Source: an uncultured Gammaproteobacteria bacterium (lineage in GTDB: Bacteria; Pseudomonadota; Gammaproteobacteria; GCA-001735895). From it: a DNA stretch of 64,000 nucleotides. Below are positions 27,384 to 36,474 of this stretch, piece after piece. The notes under the pieces are model-generated. The model was not told the origin of the DNA. It worked only from the letters and a program-made list of their open reading frames with translations, and made no database searches. Each line of letters opens with the position of its first letter. The first letter of the stretch is position 1. The stretch covers positions 1 through 64,000 of the forward strand of contig CAMYLU010000014.1 in assembly GCA_947259485.1 (NCBI GenBank). Reading direction: 5' to 3'. A program made the position numbers and the translations under genes.

Positions 27384-28709
27384 ATGGTTGATGTACTGGT
27401 AGTAGAAGATGATGAAGATCTGCGCGAGGCAATATGCGATACGCTGCAGCTCAATGAAATCAGTTTTCACGAGGCTGAAAACGGCCTTGCCGCGGAGCGT
27501 TTCCTGGCCAGCCATTCGGCATCCCTGGTACTTAGTGACGTGCAGATGAGCCCGGGCAACGGCTACGAGCTGTTGTCGTCGATTCGCAGCAGTCAAATCG
27601 ATGTGCCGGTGATCTTGATGACGGCTTACGGCTCTATCCCGCAGGCCGTGGATGCTATCCAGGCGGGGGCGGTCGATTACCTGGTAAAACCGTTCGAGGT
27701 ATCAAGCCTGGTGAGTACGGTGCGCAAGCAGATTCGAAATCCGTTGCCAACGGACGACGATCTTGTGGCCGTGGATATGGCCAGCCAGGAAATCCTGGTA
27801 ATGGCCAGGCGCGTCGCTAACACCGATACCTCGGTCCTGCTCACCGGCGAGAGTGGAGTCGGCAAGGAAATCTATTCAAGATTCATCCACCAGCAATCAA
27901 CGCGTTCCAGGCAGCCGTTTGTCGCGATCAATTGCGCGGCGATTCCCGAAAACATGCTCGAGGCCGTGCTATTTGGTTACGAAAAGGGTGCCTTTACCGG
28001 CGCACACAAGGCAACCATGGGTAAATTTGAGCAGGCCCAGGGCGGTACCTTGCTGCTGGACGAAATTACCGAGATGGACCTTGGATTGCAGGCAAAAATT
28101 CTGCGAGTGCTGCAGGAAAAGGAAGTGGAGCGTCTCGGCAGCACCCAGGTTATCGAACTGGACGTGCGTATTATCGCCACGACTAACCGTGACTTACGCC
28201 ACGAGGTACGTGAAAAACGCTTTCGTGAAGATTTGTTTTATCGGCTCAATGTATTTCCTATTTCGATACCCGCGCTGCGAGAACGCGCCGATGATATCGT
28301 CCCCGTCGCACGCAAGATTCTTGCGCAATACAGCCGCGCGGCCGGCGAATCGATCCAGCTTTCCGATGCGGCCTGCGAAACTTTGTGCCAGCACAGCTGG
28401 CCCGGTAACGTACGAGAGCTTGACAACGTGATACAGCGGGCCCTGATCCTGAAGCAGGGCAGGGAAATCCTGCCCCAGGACATCATGCTAGAGAGCAGCA
28501 TCGAACAGGTTCCACTCGAACCGTTGCTCGAGGATAACGGCAAGTTGCATTCAGATCTGCGTGATCGGGAAACCGAGGTCATTCTTGAGACCCTGCGTAA
28601 CTTCAAGGGCAGTCGCAAGAAAACGGCTGAAAAACTCGGTATCAGTCCACGCACTTTGCGCTACAAGCTCGCCAAGCTGCGCGATGCCGGTGCCTCGCTC
28701 CCTGACTAG
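27384..28709 (+). CDS. fleR: Flagellar response regulator FleR/FlrC (NtrC type)
   Basis: A 441-aa protein. Residues 1-120 are a receiver with phospho-Asp in LVLSDVQMSPGNGYE and Lys in VKPFE. Residues about 130-365 are AAA+ with GESGVGKEI, GAFTGA and LLLDEITEM. The C-terminal HTH is RKKTAEKLGISPRTLRYKLAKL. It activates the class III sigma-54 flagellar promoters. A clear SD (GGAGTTAG) precedes the ATG. The sigma-54 promoter of fliE begins only 13 bp after the stop. Confidence 0.95.
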   Translation: MVDVLVVEDDEDLREAICDTLQLNEISFHEAENGLAAERFLASHSASLVLSDVQMSPGNGYELLSSIRSSQIDVPVILMTAYGSIPQAVDAIQAGAVDYLVKPFEVSSLVSTVRKQIRNPLPTDDDLVAVDMASQEILVMARRVANTDTSVLLTGESGVGKEIYSRFIHQQSTRSRQPFVAINCAAIPENMLEAVLFGYEKGAFTGAHKATMGKFEQAQGGTLLLDEITEMDLGLQAKILRVLQEKEVERLGSTQVIELDVRIIATTNRDLRHEVREKRFREDLFYRLNVFPISIPALRERADDIVPVARKILAQYSRAAGESIQLSDAACETLCQHSWPGNVRELDNVIQRALILKQGREILPQDIMLESSIEQVPLEPLLEDNGKLHSDLRDRETEVILETLRNFKGSRKKTAEKLGISPRTLRYKLAKLRDAGASLPD

Positions 28710-28721
28710 TAATAGAAAAGT

Positions 28722-28737
28722 TGGCGCGATTGTTGCT
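28722..28737 (+). promoter_or_regulatory. Sigma-54 promoter of fliE-fliJ
   Basis: TGGCGCG-ATTG-TTGCT is a near-perfect -24/-12 element with exact spacing. The predicted start is about 28748, giving a 112-nt leader before fliE. This leader contains two FleQ-box-like motifs. Confidence 0.85.
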
Positions 28738-28782
28738 GACTATCCAGAAGCAGCCTGAAAAGAGCAGTGAAACCGATTAAAT

Positions 28783-28796
28783 GTCAAAAAGTTAAC
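28783..28796 (+). promoter_or_regulatory. FleQ-box-like motif 1 in the fliE leader
   Basis: GTCAAAAAGTTAAC matches 10 of 13 fixed positions of the FleQ consensus. It lies about 35 bp downstream of the predicted sigma-54 start. Sites in the leader are known for FleQ at fliE in P. aeruginosa. Confidence 0.45.
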
Positions 28797-28832
28797 AGTT
28801 TTAGACCTGATCCGCGGATTGGGGCTAAATCC

Positions 28833-28846
28833 GTCAAAAAATCGAC
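28833..28846 (+). promoter_or_regulatory. FleQ-box-like motif 2 in the fliE leader
   Basis: GTCAAAAAATCGAC matches 11 of 13 fixed positions, the best copy in the window. It lies exactly 50 bp after motif 1, close to five helical turns, so both would face the same side of the DNA. Confidence 0.55.
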
Positions 28847-28860
28847 CAGTAGGGAATTTC

Positions 28861-29181
28861 ATGATTAATAACGCACAGAACCACTTGTTAAGTCAGATGC
28901 AGGCAATCGAATCGCTGGCCAAGGGCCAGGCGATGCAACCCGAGGTCAAAACGGAGCAAGAGCAGAGTTTTGGTGACCTGATGCAGCAGGCAATCGGCAA
29001 GGTAAATGAAACGCAGATGCAGGCTTCGTCTTTGAGAAAGGCGTTTGAACTCGGTGAAGATGTCGATATTTCCGCGGTCATGATCGCGGTACAGAAATCC
29101 CGCATTTCATTCGAGGCCCTGACGCAGGTCCGTAACAAGCTCCTGACCGCCTATCAGGATGTTATGAACATGTCGGTGTAA
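28861..29181 (+). CDS. fliE: Flagellar MS-ring/rod adaptor FliE
   Basis: A 106-aa protein from the ATG at 28861 (SD AGGGA); an upstream in-frame TTG at 28819 would lie inside the regulatory leader and is unlikely. The FliE core is clear: [21 protein letters not shown], then [31 protein letters not shown]. It links the MS ring to the rod. It heads the fliEFGHIJ transcript. Confidence 0.96.
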   Translation: MINNAQNHLLSQMQAIESLAKGQAMQPEVKTEQEQSFGDLMQQAIGKVNETQMQASSLRKAFELGEDVDISAVMIAVQKSRISFEALTQVRNKLLTAYQDVMNMSV

Positions 29182-29184
29182 AAC

Positions 29185-30960
29185 ATGGCTGAAGCAACCG
29201 TAAACCAACAGGGTGTACCCGGGCAGGATGGACAGGGGATAGTGGCAGTAGCGCCGCGACAGATTAACCCTATCGATGCCGTGGCCCAGTCGCGTGCGGT
29301 ACGCCATATCAGCAAGCTGGTCGGGTTAGCCGCCGCGATCGCAGTCGGTATGGTCGTCGTGTTATGGACTGCGGAGCCGAATTATGCACCGCTGTATACC
29401 AATATGTCGGGTAAGGATGCGGCCCAGATTGCCGACACGTTGATGTCAAAAGATATCGAATTCAAGCTGGAGGCGAACACGGGTACCCTGCTCGTAGACC
29501 AGGCCAAGTTGTCTGAAGCACGTCTGTTGCTCGCCTCGCAGGGTCTGGCGGATGGTACTGCCAAGGGCCTCGAAATGTTGCAGCAGGACCAGGGCCTCGG
29601 TACCAGCCAGTTTATTGAAACCGCGCGCTATAACCATGCCGTCGAGGCTGAGCTGGTACGTTCGGTTGAGTCGATACGCTCGGTCGACAGGGCGCGGGTA
29701 CACCTGGCAATACCGGAGCAATCAATTTTTATTCGCAATCGCACCAAGCCGAGTGCCTCGGTGGTGGTCAAGTTGCATCCGGGCCGGGTACTGAATCCTG
29801 GGCAGGTGGAAGCTATTGTGCAGATGATAGCTTCCAGTATCCCGATGCTGGAAAGCACCGAGGTCAAGGTGGTCGATCAGTTTGGTCGGCTTCTGACCAG
29901 CGAGAAAGACGAAGGCATGTCATTGACGACCCGACAGTTCGAATATACCAGCAAACTCGAAGACAACTTTGCCGACCGAATTATTAACCTGCTTCAACCG
30001 ATAGTCGGCGAGGGTAAAGTGAATGCGCAGGTTGCCGCTCAGCTTGATTTTTCCGCGGTTGAATCGACGCGCGAGGCTTATGATCCCGAGCGTAGCGTGA
30101 TTCGTAGCGAGCAAATCAACGAAGAAGAAAACCGCAGTTTCTCCCAGGCATTGGGGATCCCCGGTGCGCTTAGCAATCAGCCCTCTGCGGCCGGCAGGAT
30201 TGAAGTCGAAACGGAGGCCGGCGCTGAAACGACAGGCGCTGCCGCGGAAGAAATCCCAACTAACCAGAATCGTTCGGCGACGCGCAATTACGAGGTAGAT
30301 CGCGTCATCAGTCATACCAGTAATCCGGTCGGCAGCGTGCAGCGCCTGTCGGTAGCGGTGATTATCGATGAAAAGCAGGTTACCGCGGACGACGGTAGCA
30401 TTTCCAAGACACCCTATAGCGATGAAGAAATCGCACGCTTCACCAACCTGGTCAAGGAAACCATAGGCTTTGACGCCAACCGGGGTGATTCGGTTAGCGT
30501 CATAAATGCATCGTTCCTCGAAGTCGAAGAGCCCGTGGTTGAAGCGGTTCCGGCCTGGAGAAGCCTGCTAAACGAAGCCTGGATTGTCAACCTGATCAAG
30601 CAGGTGCTGGGAGCGCTCGGTTTGATCATCGTTTACTTTATTTTCGTGCGCCCGGCTCTTCGCTCGCTGTCACTGAAAAATAATGATGCCGAAACTACCA
30701 GTGCTGCGGGTAGCTCGGATTCCGGCGCTGTTCACAACCTCGGTTCGCCGACGCCGATGCAATACGCCATGCCGGGTCAGCAAGCCGGAGGGCAGAATTA
30801 TGGCATTCCTGATTTAGCCAGCGATCCCAACAACCCTGCGGCGATGGTCAGGCGCAAGGACGCCACTTACGAGCAGAAAGTAGATATGGCACGAACCGTG
30901 GTTATGGATGATCCAGCACGGGTCGCAAACGTAATGAAACATTGGGTGGGTGACGAATAG
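29185..30960 (+). CDS. fliF: Flagellar MS-ring protein FliF
   Basis: A 591-aa inner-membrane ring protein. Transmembrane helix 1 is at about 46-63 (LVGLAAAIAVGMVVVLWT) and helix 2 near 470-490 (IKQVLGALGLIIVYFIFV). Between them are the ring-building motifs (YAPLYTNMSGKDAAQIADTL, RARVHLAIPEQSIF). The C-terminal tail that binds FliG is present (DDPARVANVMKHWVG). The stop overlaps the fliG GTG by one base (TAGTG). Confidence 0.97.
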   Translation: MAEATVNQQGVPGQDGQGIVAVAPRQINPIDAVAQSRAVRHISKLVGLAAAIAVGMVVVLWTAEPNYAPLYTNMSGKDAAQIADTLMSKDIEFKLEANTGTLLVDQAKLSEARLLLASQGLADGTAKGLEMLQQDQGLGTSQFIETARYNHAVEAELVRSVESIRSVDRARVHLAIPEQSIFIRNRTKPSASVVVKLHPGRVLNPGQVEAIVQMIASSIPMLESTEVKVVDQFGRLLTSEKDEGMSLTTRQFEYTSKLEDNFADRIINLLQPIVGEGKVNAQVAAQLDFSAVESTREAYDPERSVIRSEQINEEENRSFSQALGIPGALSNQPSAAGRIEVETEAGAETTGAAAEEIPTNQNRSATRNYEVDRVISHTSNPVGSVQRLSVAVIIDEKQVTADDGSISKTPYSDEEIARFTNLVKETIGFDANRGDSVSVINASFLEVEEPVVEAVPAWRSLLNEAWIVNLIKQVLGALGLIIVYFIFVRPALRSLSLKNNDAETTSAAGSSDSGAVHNLGSPTPMQYAMPGQQAGGQNYGIPDLASDPNNPAAMVRRKDATYEQKVDMARTVVMDDPARVANVMKHWVGDE

Positions 30961-31979
30961 TGGCTGACGAACAGGTTGATAAAGACTCGACCTCGGTCAA
31001 GGGCGCAGAAAAGGCCGGCGTCCTGTTACTAACCCTGGGCGAAGATGTCGCTGCGCAGATTTTGCAGCACATGAGTCCCAAGGAAGTGCAGAAGGTGGGA
31101 TCCACCATGGCGACGATGAACGATGTATCGCGTCCGACGGTGGAATTTGTGATCGACGACTTTTTCGATGTGCTTGAATCACAGACTGCCCTCGGTATTG
31201 GCAATGACACCTATATCCGCGGCATGCTTGAAAAGGCCCTGGGCGATAAAGCAGGCAGCGTCATCGATCGAATCCTGATGGGTAGCGGCAGCAACGGCCT
31301 CGAGTCGATGAAGTGGATGGATCCCAAGGCGATAGCAGAAATTATTCGACTCGAGCACCCGCAGATTGTGGCCATCGTGCTGTCGTATCTCGAAGCCGAC
31401 AGCGCCGCGCGCGTCCTTACCCACCTGCCCGAAGATAGCCGTGCCGGAATATTGATGCGGATTGCAACCCTGGAAGGAGTGCAGCCGGCCGCAATCAAGG
31501 AACTCGACTCGATTATGGAGCGTTATTTCAGTGACAACGAGAACGTCAAGTCTTCAATGGTCGGTGGCGAAAGAACCGCCGCAGATATACTGAATTCCAT
31601 CGACACTACGATTGAAAACGAACTCATGGAACAGGTACGCACCGAGAACGAAGAACTCGCGACCAAGATCGAAGATATGATGTTTGTGTTCGAGAACCTG
31701 CGTGACGTCGACGATCGTGGTATCCAGACCATGATGCGCGAGGTCTCGACCGACCTCCTGTCATTGGCACTCAAGGGTGTCGATGACGAGATGCAGCAGA
31801 AGTTTCTCAAAAACATGTCCTCGCGTGCGGCGGAGATGCTGGTCGAGGATATGGAAGCCAAGGGTCCGGTCAAGCTCAGCGAAGTCGAGGCTGCGCAAAA
31901 GGAGATCCTCGGCGTCGCTCGCAAGCTCGAGGAATCCGGAGAGATTGTGCTTTCCGGCGGTGGCGAGCAAATGGTCTAG
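30960..31979 (+). CDS. fliG: Flagellar rotor switch protein FliG
   Basis: A 339-aa protein with a GTG start overlapping the fliF stop. The family EHPQ motif (RLEHPQIVAIVLSYL) and the C-terminal torque helix region with charged residues (LKGVDDEMQQKFLKNMSSRAAEML) are present. It sits on the MS ring and contacts the stators and FliM. Confidence 0.97.
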   Translation: MADEQVDKDSTSVKGAEKAGVLLLTLGEDVAAQILQHMSPKEVQKVGSTMATMNDVSRPTVEFVIDDFFDVLESQTALGIGNDTYIRGMLEKALGDKAGSVIDRILMGSGSNGLESMKWMDPKAIAEIIRLEHPQIVAIVLSYLEADSAARVLTHLPEDSRAGILMRIATLEGVQPAAIKELDSIMERYFSDNENVKSSMVGGERTAADILNSIDTTIENELMEQVRTENEELATKIEDMMFVFENLRDVDDRGIQTMMREVSTDLLSLALKGVDDEMQQKFLKNMSSRAAEMLVEDMEAKGPVKLSEVEAAQKEILGVARKLEESGEIVLSGGGEQMV

Positions 31980-32029
31980 GCTGGCATTTGCTGGCACCGG
32001 GCTGATAGAAATGCAATGAGAAAACAGGA

Positions 32030-32644
32030 ATGATGGCTGACAAAGAGGTCGAAAAATGGCACGCACCGGTAATGGATGCCGACCCCAGTCGCGTGGTCCG
32101 CTACCGCGAGGAGCATGAAGCCTCGATCCCGACGGCGAACGATATCGATCAATGGAGAGCGCAGGCCGAGGAAGAGGGCTACCAGCAGGGACTGGTCCGT
32201 GCCCAGCAGGAGACGCGCGAGTTACAGCAGCAGTTACTGCAATTAATCGATTTTTTTGAACATCCTCTGCAAGCGCTAAACGAGGATATCGAACATCAAT
32301 TAACCCAGCTTGCCGTGACCCTGGCGCAGCAGCTGGTACGACGGGAGTTGAAGGTCGAACCGGGTGAAATTATTGGCTTGATACGCGACTCGGTTCAGCT
32401 GCTACCGGGAATGCAGCGCAATATTTCGATCGTTTTGCATCCGGAAGACGCGCAGCTGGTCCGTAACGCGCTGTCGATCGAAACCAGCGATGAAGAACAT
32501 AACTGGAAACTGGTAGAAGATCCGATGATTACACGCGGTGGTTGCGAGATAAATGCGCCCCCGTCGGCCATCAATGCGACACTTGAAAATAGACTGTCAG
32601 AGTTGGCGGCTTCGGTTCTGGGTGGCGAAAGGGAGCAGGACTAG
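32030..32644 (+). CDS. fliH: Flagellar export ATPase regulator FliH
   Basis: A 204-aa protein. Features are the N-terminal Trp motif region (EKWHAPV), a glutamine-rich helix (EEEGYQQGLVRAQQETRELQQ), and a C-terminal domain with LAQQLVRRELKVEPGEIIGLIRDSV. It holds FliI as a dimer and docks it to the export gate. The start is ATG 32030 or the adjacent ATG 32033. Its stop overlaps the fliI GTG (TAGTG). Confidence 0.94.
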   Translation: MMADKEVEKWHAPVMDADPSRVVRYREEHEASIPTANDIDQWRAQAEEEGYQQGLVRAQQETRELQQQLLQLIDFFEHPLQALNEDIEHQLTQLAVTLAQQLVRRELKVEPGEIIGLIRDSVQLLPGMQRNISIVLHPEDAQLVRNALSIETSDEEHNWKLVEDPMITRGGCEINAPPSAINATLENRLSELAASVLGGEREQD

Positions 32645-34092
32645 TGCCCAATCCACTAATCGAAAAGGCGACCCGGGGCTGGATGACTTCGCTGGCGCGG
32701 ACAGGCAGCGAATCGAGACATCTTGGTAGTCCGGTAGTCGAAGGCGTGCTGACTCGCATGGTCGGTTTGACGCTCGAGGCGGTTGGTTGCCAGGCACCGA
32801 CCGGGGCGCGTTGCGACGTCGTTAATTCAAGTGGTGACCGCGTCGAAACCGAGGTCGTCGGCTTCTCCGGCGATAGTCTTTACCTGATGCCGACTGCAGA
32901 GGTTCGCGGGCTGGTGCCGAATGCGCGCGTGATTCCGATGCAACAGGGATCCGACGTGCTGGCGGGCCCGGAATTGCTGGGCCGGGTTATCGACGGGCGC
33001 GGCAGGCCGTTGGATGACAAGGGACCTTTACGAGCACGCCAGAAATATCCATTGCAGGGCAAGGAGATCAATCCGCTGAATCGAACCCCGATTCACGAAG
33101 AGCTCGATGTAGGCGTTCGCGCCATTAACGCGTTGTTTCCGATTGGTCGGGGTCAGCGTATGGGTTTATTTGCCGGAAGCGGGGTGGGCAAATCGATTTT
33201 GCTCGGCATGATGACCCGCTATACAGAGGCCGATATCGTTGTCGTCGGATTGATCGGTGAACGCGGCCGCGAGGTGAAAGAATTTGTCCAGGAAATCCTG
33301 GGCCAACAGGGATTACGCAAGGCGGTTGTCGTGGCCGCACCGGCGGACTCTTCGCCGTTGATGCGTATCCATGGCGCGATGCAGGCTACCAGTATCGCCG
33401 AGTACTTCCGCGACCAGGGAAAAAATGTGCTATTGCTGATGGATTCACTCACCCGATTTGCCCAGGCGCAGCGAGAAATTGCCCTGGCCATCGGTGAGCC
33501 ACCGGCGACCAAGGGCTATCCACCTTCGGTTTTCGCCCGCCTTCCACAGTTAGTCGAACGCGCCGGAAACGGTGCCGATAATGCCGGCTCGATTACCGCG
33601 TTTTATACGGTCCTGGTAGAGGGCGATGATCACGCCGATCCGATTGCCGACGCGGCCCGGGCTATTCTCGACGGGCATATCGTACTGTCGCGTCAATTGG
33701 CGGAAACCGGCATCTATCCCGCGATCGATATCGAATCTTCGATTAGCCGGCTGACGCCCCAGATTACGACACCCGAGCACATGAGCATGACCCAGAATTT
33801 CAAGCATATTTACAGTCTCTACCAGCAAAATCGTGACTTGATAAGCGTTGGCGCATACCAGCGGGGATCCGATCCTGCGATCGATCGCGCGATTCGGATG
33901 CACCCCCAGCTGATCGAATTTATCACCCAGAATATGAACCACTCGGTAAGCTTTGACAGCAGTCGTACCCAGTTAGCCGAAGTGCTGATTAATAGCGGGG
34001 ATGACGAGCGGCCCGTTGCCGACGATACGCCGGTGGATCAATCGGCGGATGTGCAGGTGGATCAACCGTTAAGTGGCGAACTGGTTGGCTAA
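32644..34092 (+). CDS. fliI: Flagellar export ATPase FliI
   Basis: A 482-aa F1-beta-like ATPase. The P-loop is GLFAGSGVGKS, followed by VGLIGERGREVKEF and the Walker B region VLLLMDSLTRFAQAQREIALAIGEPPATKGYPPS. It powers and orders substrate release at the export gate. The GTG start overlaps fliH. The C-terminal tail (from about 455) is acidic and looks species specific. Confidence 0.97.
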   Translation: MPNPLIEKATRGWMTSLARTGSESRHLGSPVVEGVLTRMVGLTLEAVGCQAPTGARCDVVNSSGDRVETEVVGFSGDSLYLMPTAEVRGLVPNARVIPMQQGSDVLAGPELLGRVIDGRGRPLDDKGPLRARQKYPLQGKEINPLNRTPIHEELDVGVRAINALFPIGRGQRMGLFAGSGVGKSILLGMMTRYTEADIVVVGLIGERGREVKEFVQEILGQQGLRKAVVVAAPADSSPLMRIHGAMQATSIAEYFRDQGKNVLLLMDSLTRFAQAQREIALAIGEPPATKGYPPSVFARLPQLVERAGNGADNAGSITAFYTVLVEGDDHADPIADAARAILDGHIVLSRQLAETGIYPAIDIESSISRLTPQITTPEHMSMTQNFKHIYSLYQQNRDLISVGAYQRGSDPAIDRAIRMHPQLIEFITQNMNHSVSFDSSRTQLAEVLINSGDDERPVADDTPVDQSADVQVDQPLSGELVG

Positions 34093-34095
34093 GCT

Positions 34096-34530
34096 ATGAC
34101 TCGTTCCCAGCGTTTACACCCGGTGGTTCAGCATACCGATAAAAAAGAGCAGCGCGCCCTGCAGGAAGTTGCCGTGAGTCAGAACCTGCTTGAAATAGAA
34201 CAGGCCCGTCAGGTTCAGCTGCAGAACTACAAGCTTGAATACCTGGAGAAGAAAAAATACGACATTGGTGTTTTTACACCACATGAACTGCAGGAGTTCA
34301 ACCGCTTCCTGCAGCAACTCGATCAGACCATTGAACGCCAGATGGAAGTGGTCGAGTTGCGCCAGCAGGAACTGTTACAAAAACGACGGCTTTGGAATGC
34401 GATGCGCATCGATTCGAAGAAGATGCACAAGGTAGTTGATAAGCTGCAGCAGCAGGAGTTTGTAGAGCAGGAGCGCAAAGAGCAGAAAGCACTCGATGAA
34501 TTTGCGCAGCGTAAATTTAACCGCCGCTAA
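34096..34530 (+). CDS. fliJ: Flagellar export chaperone FliJ
   Basis: A 144-aa all-helical, Gln/Glu/Lys-rich protein with coiled-coil spacing throughout (EQRALQEVAVSQNLLEIEQ, QQEFVEQERKEQKALDEFA). It fits FliJ in size and position right after fliI. FliJ inserts in the FliI ring and links it to FlhA. Confidence 0.9.
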   Translation: MTRSQRLHPVVQHTDKKEQRALQEVAVSQNLLEIEQARQVQLQNYKLEYLEKKKYDIGVFTPHELQEFNRFLQQLDQTIERQMEVVELRQQELLQKRRLWNAMRIDSKKMHKVVDKLQQQEFVEQERKEQKALDEFAQRKFNRR

Positions 34531-34620
34531 GACGATTCAACAAAACTGGCACGCATGATGCATTCAGTCCATGCAATGGCTAGAAAATCGCAACACCAAA
34601 AGAACTGACTGGATGACCAG

Positions 34621-36264
34621 ATGAATATAATGCTGACCGATTTAACCGCGCTCACCCTGGAGCAACAGGAGGTTTCCATGGTGGTGGAATCAGATGCGGA
34701 CAGCTTTGCCGGTTTGTTTTCCCAGCAGCTCCCCAAGGCGTCCGAGAAAGAAGGCCAAGGTGTTGATTTTAAAGATTTTTTAGAAAAGATACCGATACAG
34801 ACGGAAACTTCCAAGATAACCCCGGAGCTGCCACTGGTGGTAACCGATGGTGAGGTTCCATTGCACGATCCGGGCATGTTCAAGGGGGATTCTGATCCCG
34901 GCATAAATATACTGCCGCAACCTGTCGTTAACCCCGTAAAACAAATCCCAGCGCCTGATATCAGCGGCATGCTAAATGCGCCGACAAGCGGGGAAAAGGG
35001 AGAACTGTTGCCCATCGGCGGAAATCTTTTGCCGGATGATGCCGGGCCGAAAATAGCAAAACAGGACATGTTTGAAAAAGCGGTTGCGCCTTCAGCGACG
35101 CAAGTAGCTGTTGCCGAGGCTATCAGGCCAGCCAGTTCCGAAGTCCTGCCAGCTCGTCTGTCAAAAGTAACCCAGCCGCCCGCGGTCGCTCCTCAACCGC
35201 GTGGGATGGCCTCGCTGCAGGGGATAACGGATAGAGGGCCCGTGGCGGCGGATTTCGTGGCGGTGATGGGTAAATCCCCGCTCGCCGAGTCAGACCAGGT
35301 TATTGCCAGGGATAAAATCGTTGCGCCTCAATCTCCTCGAAACATCAGTAAAGATCTGTTGCCGGAGGCCAGGCTTGTTGACCAAGCCGGGATTGTTGGA
35401 AAAACGCGTATCCCGGATGTCGGGACGGCAACGCCTCCGTTACGGCCTGCGGACCTGGCTGGATTGACATCGCAACCTGCAATCCCCGTTGCCGTGCCGG
35501 CAGGGGTGGATCGCTCCGTACCTGCTGAAAGGAATCCAAAAGGCCTGATTCAGAATGTAACCAGGGACTCTGCTGCTACTGTGCCGACCACGGACAGGAT
35601 TTTGTCGTTAGCCGAAAAGATCCCGGTTGCTGACAGCTTAACCGCTCGCGATATGCTCAATATCAGCACTCCCGAGTATCGAAATCTCGAAATCCCGGCG
35701 CAGCCGAGCGCAAATACATCACCGCAGAACGTTGCCCTGTCGACAAGCGCGGCCCAGGCATTTTCGGCTTTATCTCCTGCGCTGGCAGCCACCGCCCAAT
35801 CCAATACCTTTCCAACCCATCTTGAGACGCTGACACTGGCGCGCAACCCGGATTCAACGCAATTGGGTAGTGGATTGAGCGAGCGCGTCAACTGGATGAT
35901 TAACCAGAAGCAAAATACGGCAAATATTCGGCTTGATCCGCCATTCCTGGGCAAGCTCGATGTGCAAATTAAACTTGCTGACGATGCGACCACGGTTATC
36001 TTTCAGACTCAGCATGCGCAAACCCGCGACTTGATTGAATCCGCCTCGGTTCGTCTGCGCGACTTTTTGCAGGAAAGCGGTTATCAGAATGTAAGCGTCG
36101 ATGTTTCACAGCGCCAGGACCAGCAGCAGGCCCGTTCGCAAACGAGCCCCGGTGCAGACGCCGATCAGCAGGATGAATCTTACCAGGACCCGGATTTCGA
36201 CCATCAGCAGCGCGATGCGGTTAATTATTTCATTGGCGACGGAATTGTAGACACCTTCGCCTGA
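34621..36264 (+). CDS. fliK: Flagellar hook-length control protein FliK
   Basis: A 547-aa protein. The N-terminal 400 residues are low-complexity, Pro/Ala/Val-rich linker, as expected for the secreted ruler. The C-terminal switch domain is clear (about 415-500): IRLDPPFLGKLDVQIKLADDATTVIFQTQHAQTRDLIESASVRLRDFLQESGYQ in several pieces, followed by an acidic Gln/Asp tail. It measures the hook and switches FlhB specificity. A terminator follows. A second FliK-like gene lies at 49622-51577. Confidence 0.94.
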   Translation: MNIMLTDLTALTLEQQEVSMVVESDADSFAGLFSQQLPKASEKEGQGVDFKDFLEKIPIQTETSKITPELPLVVTDGEVPLHDPGMFKGDSDPGINILPQPVVNPVKQIPAPDISGMLNAPTSGEKGELLPIGGNLLPDDAGPKIAKQDMFEKAVAPSATQVAVAEAIRPASSEVLPARLSKVTQPPAVAPQPRGMASLQGITDRGPVAADFVAVMGKSPLAESDQVIARDKIVAPQSPRNISKDLLPEARLVDQAGIVGKTRIPDVGTATPPLRPADLAGLTSQPAIPVAVPAGVDRSVPAERNPKGLIQNVTRDSAATVPTTDRILSLAEKIPVADSLTARDMLNISTPEYRNLEIPAQPSANTSPQNVALSTSAAQAFSALSPALAATAQSNTFPTHLETLTLARNPDSTQLGSGLSERVNWMINQKQNTANIRLDPPFLGKLDVQIKLADDATTVIFQTQHAQTRDLIESASVRLRDFLQESGYQNVSVDVSQRQDQQQARSQTSPGADADQQDESYQDPDFDHQQRDAVNYFIGDGIVDTFA

Positions 36265-36274
36265 TTACCCCCTT

Positions 36275-36302
36275 ATTGCGGCGTTCGCGCCGCAATCTTT
36301 TT
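36275..36302 (+). terminator. Rho-independent terminator after fliK
   Basis: ATTGCGGCG-TTCG-CGCCGCAAT is a 9-bp perfect stem with a stable UUCG-type tetraloop, followed by CTTTTT. It closes the fliE-K unit before the fliL promoter. Confidence 0.9.
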
Positions 36303-36355
36303 AATCCCTTCAAACCAGCCGCCGACAAGTTATTGTCTCTAAGCCGGAAAACACT

Positions 36356-36369
36356 GTCAAAAAACTGTC
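36356..36369 (+). promoter_or_regulatory. FleQ-box-like motif upstream of fliL
   Basis: GTCAAAAAACTGTC matches 10 of 13 fixed positions of the FleQ consensus and is almost identical to the copy before fleQ. It lies about 65 bp upstream of the fliL sigma-54 element, a normal enhancer distance. Confidence 0.45.
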
Positions 36370-36420
36370 TACTTTGATTTTGATTAATATAACTATCTGA
36401 AAAGTATAAGGAAAATTATT

Positions 36421-36436
36421 TGGCATAGGAATTGCT
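36421..36436 (+). promoter_or_regulatory. Sigma-54 promoter of fliL
   Basis: TGGCATA-GGAA-TTGCT keeps all four core bases with exact spacing. The predicted start is about 36447, 28 bp before the fliL ATG. It probably drives fliLMNOPQR-flhB. Confidence 0.8.
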
Positions 36437-36474
36437 CAGCCTTAGGTATCTGTTAACAGACAGGAATCTAAAAA

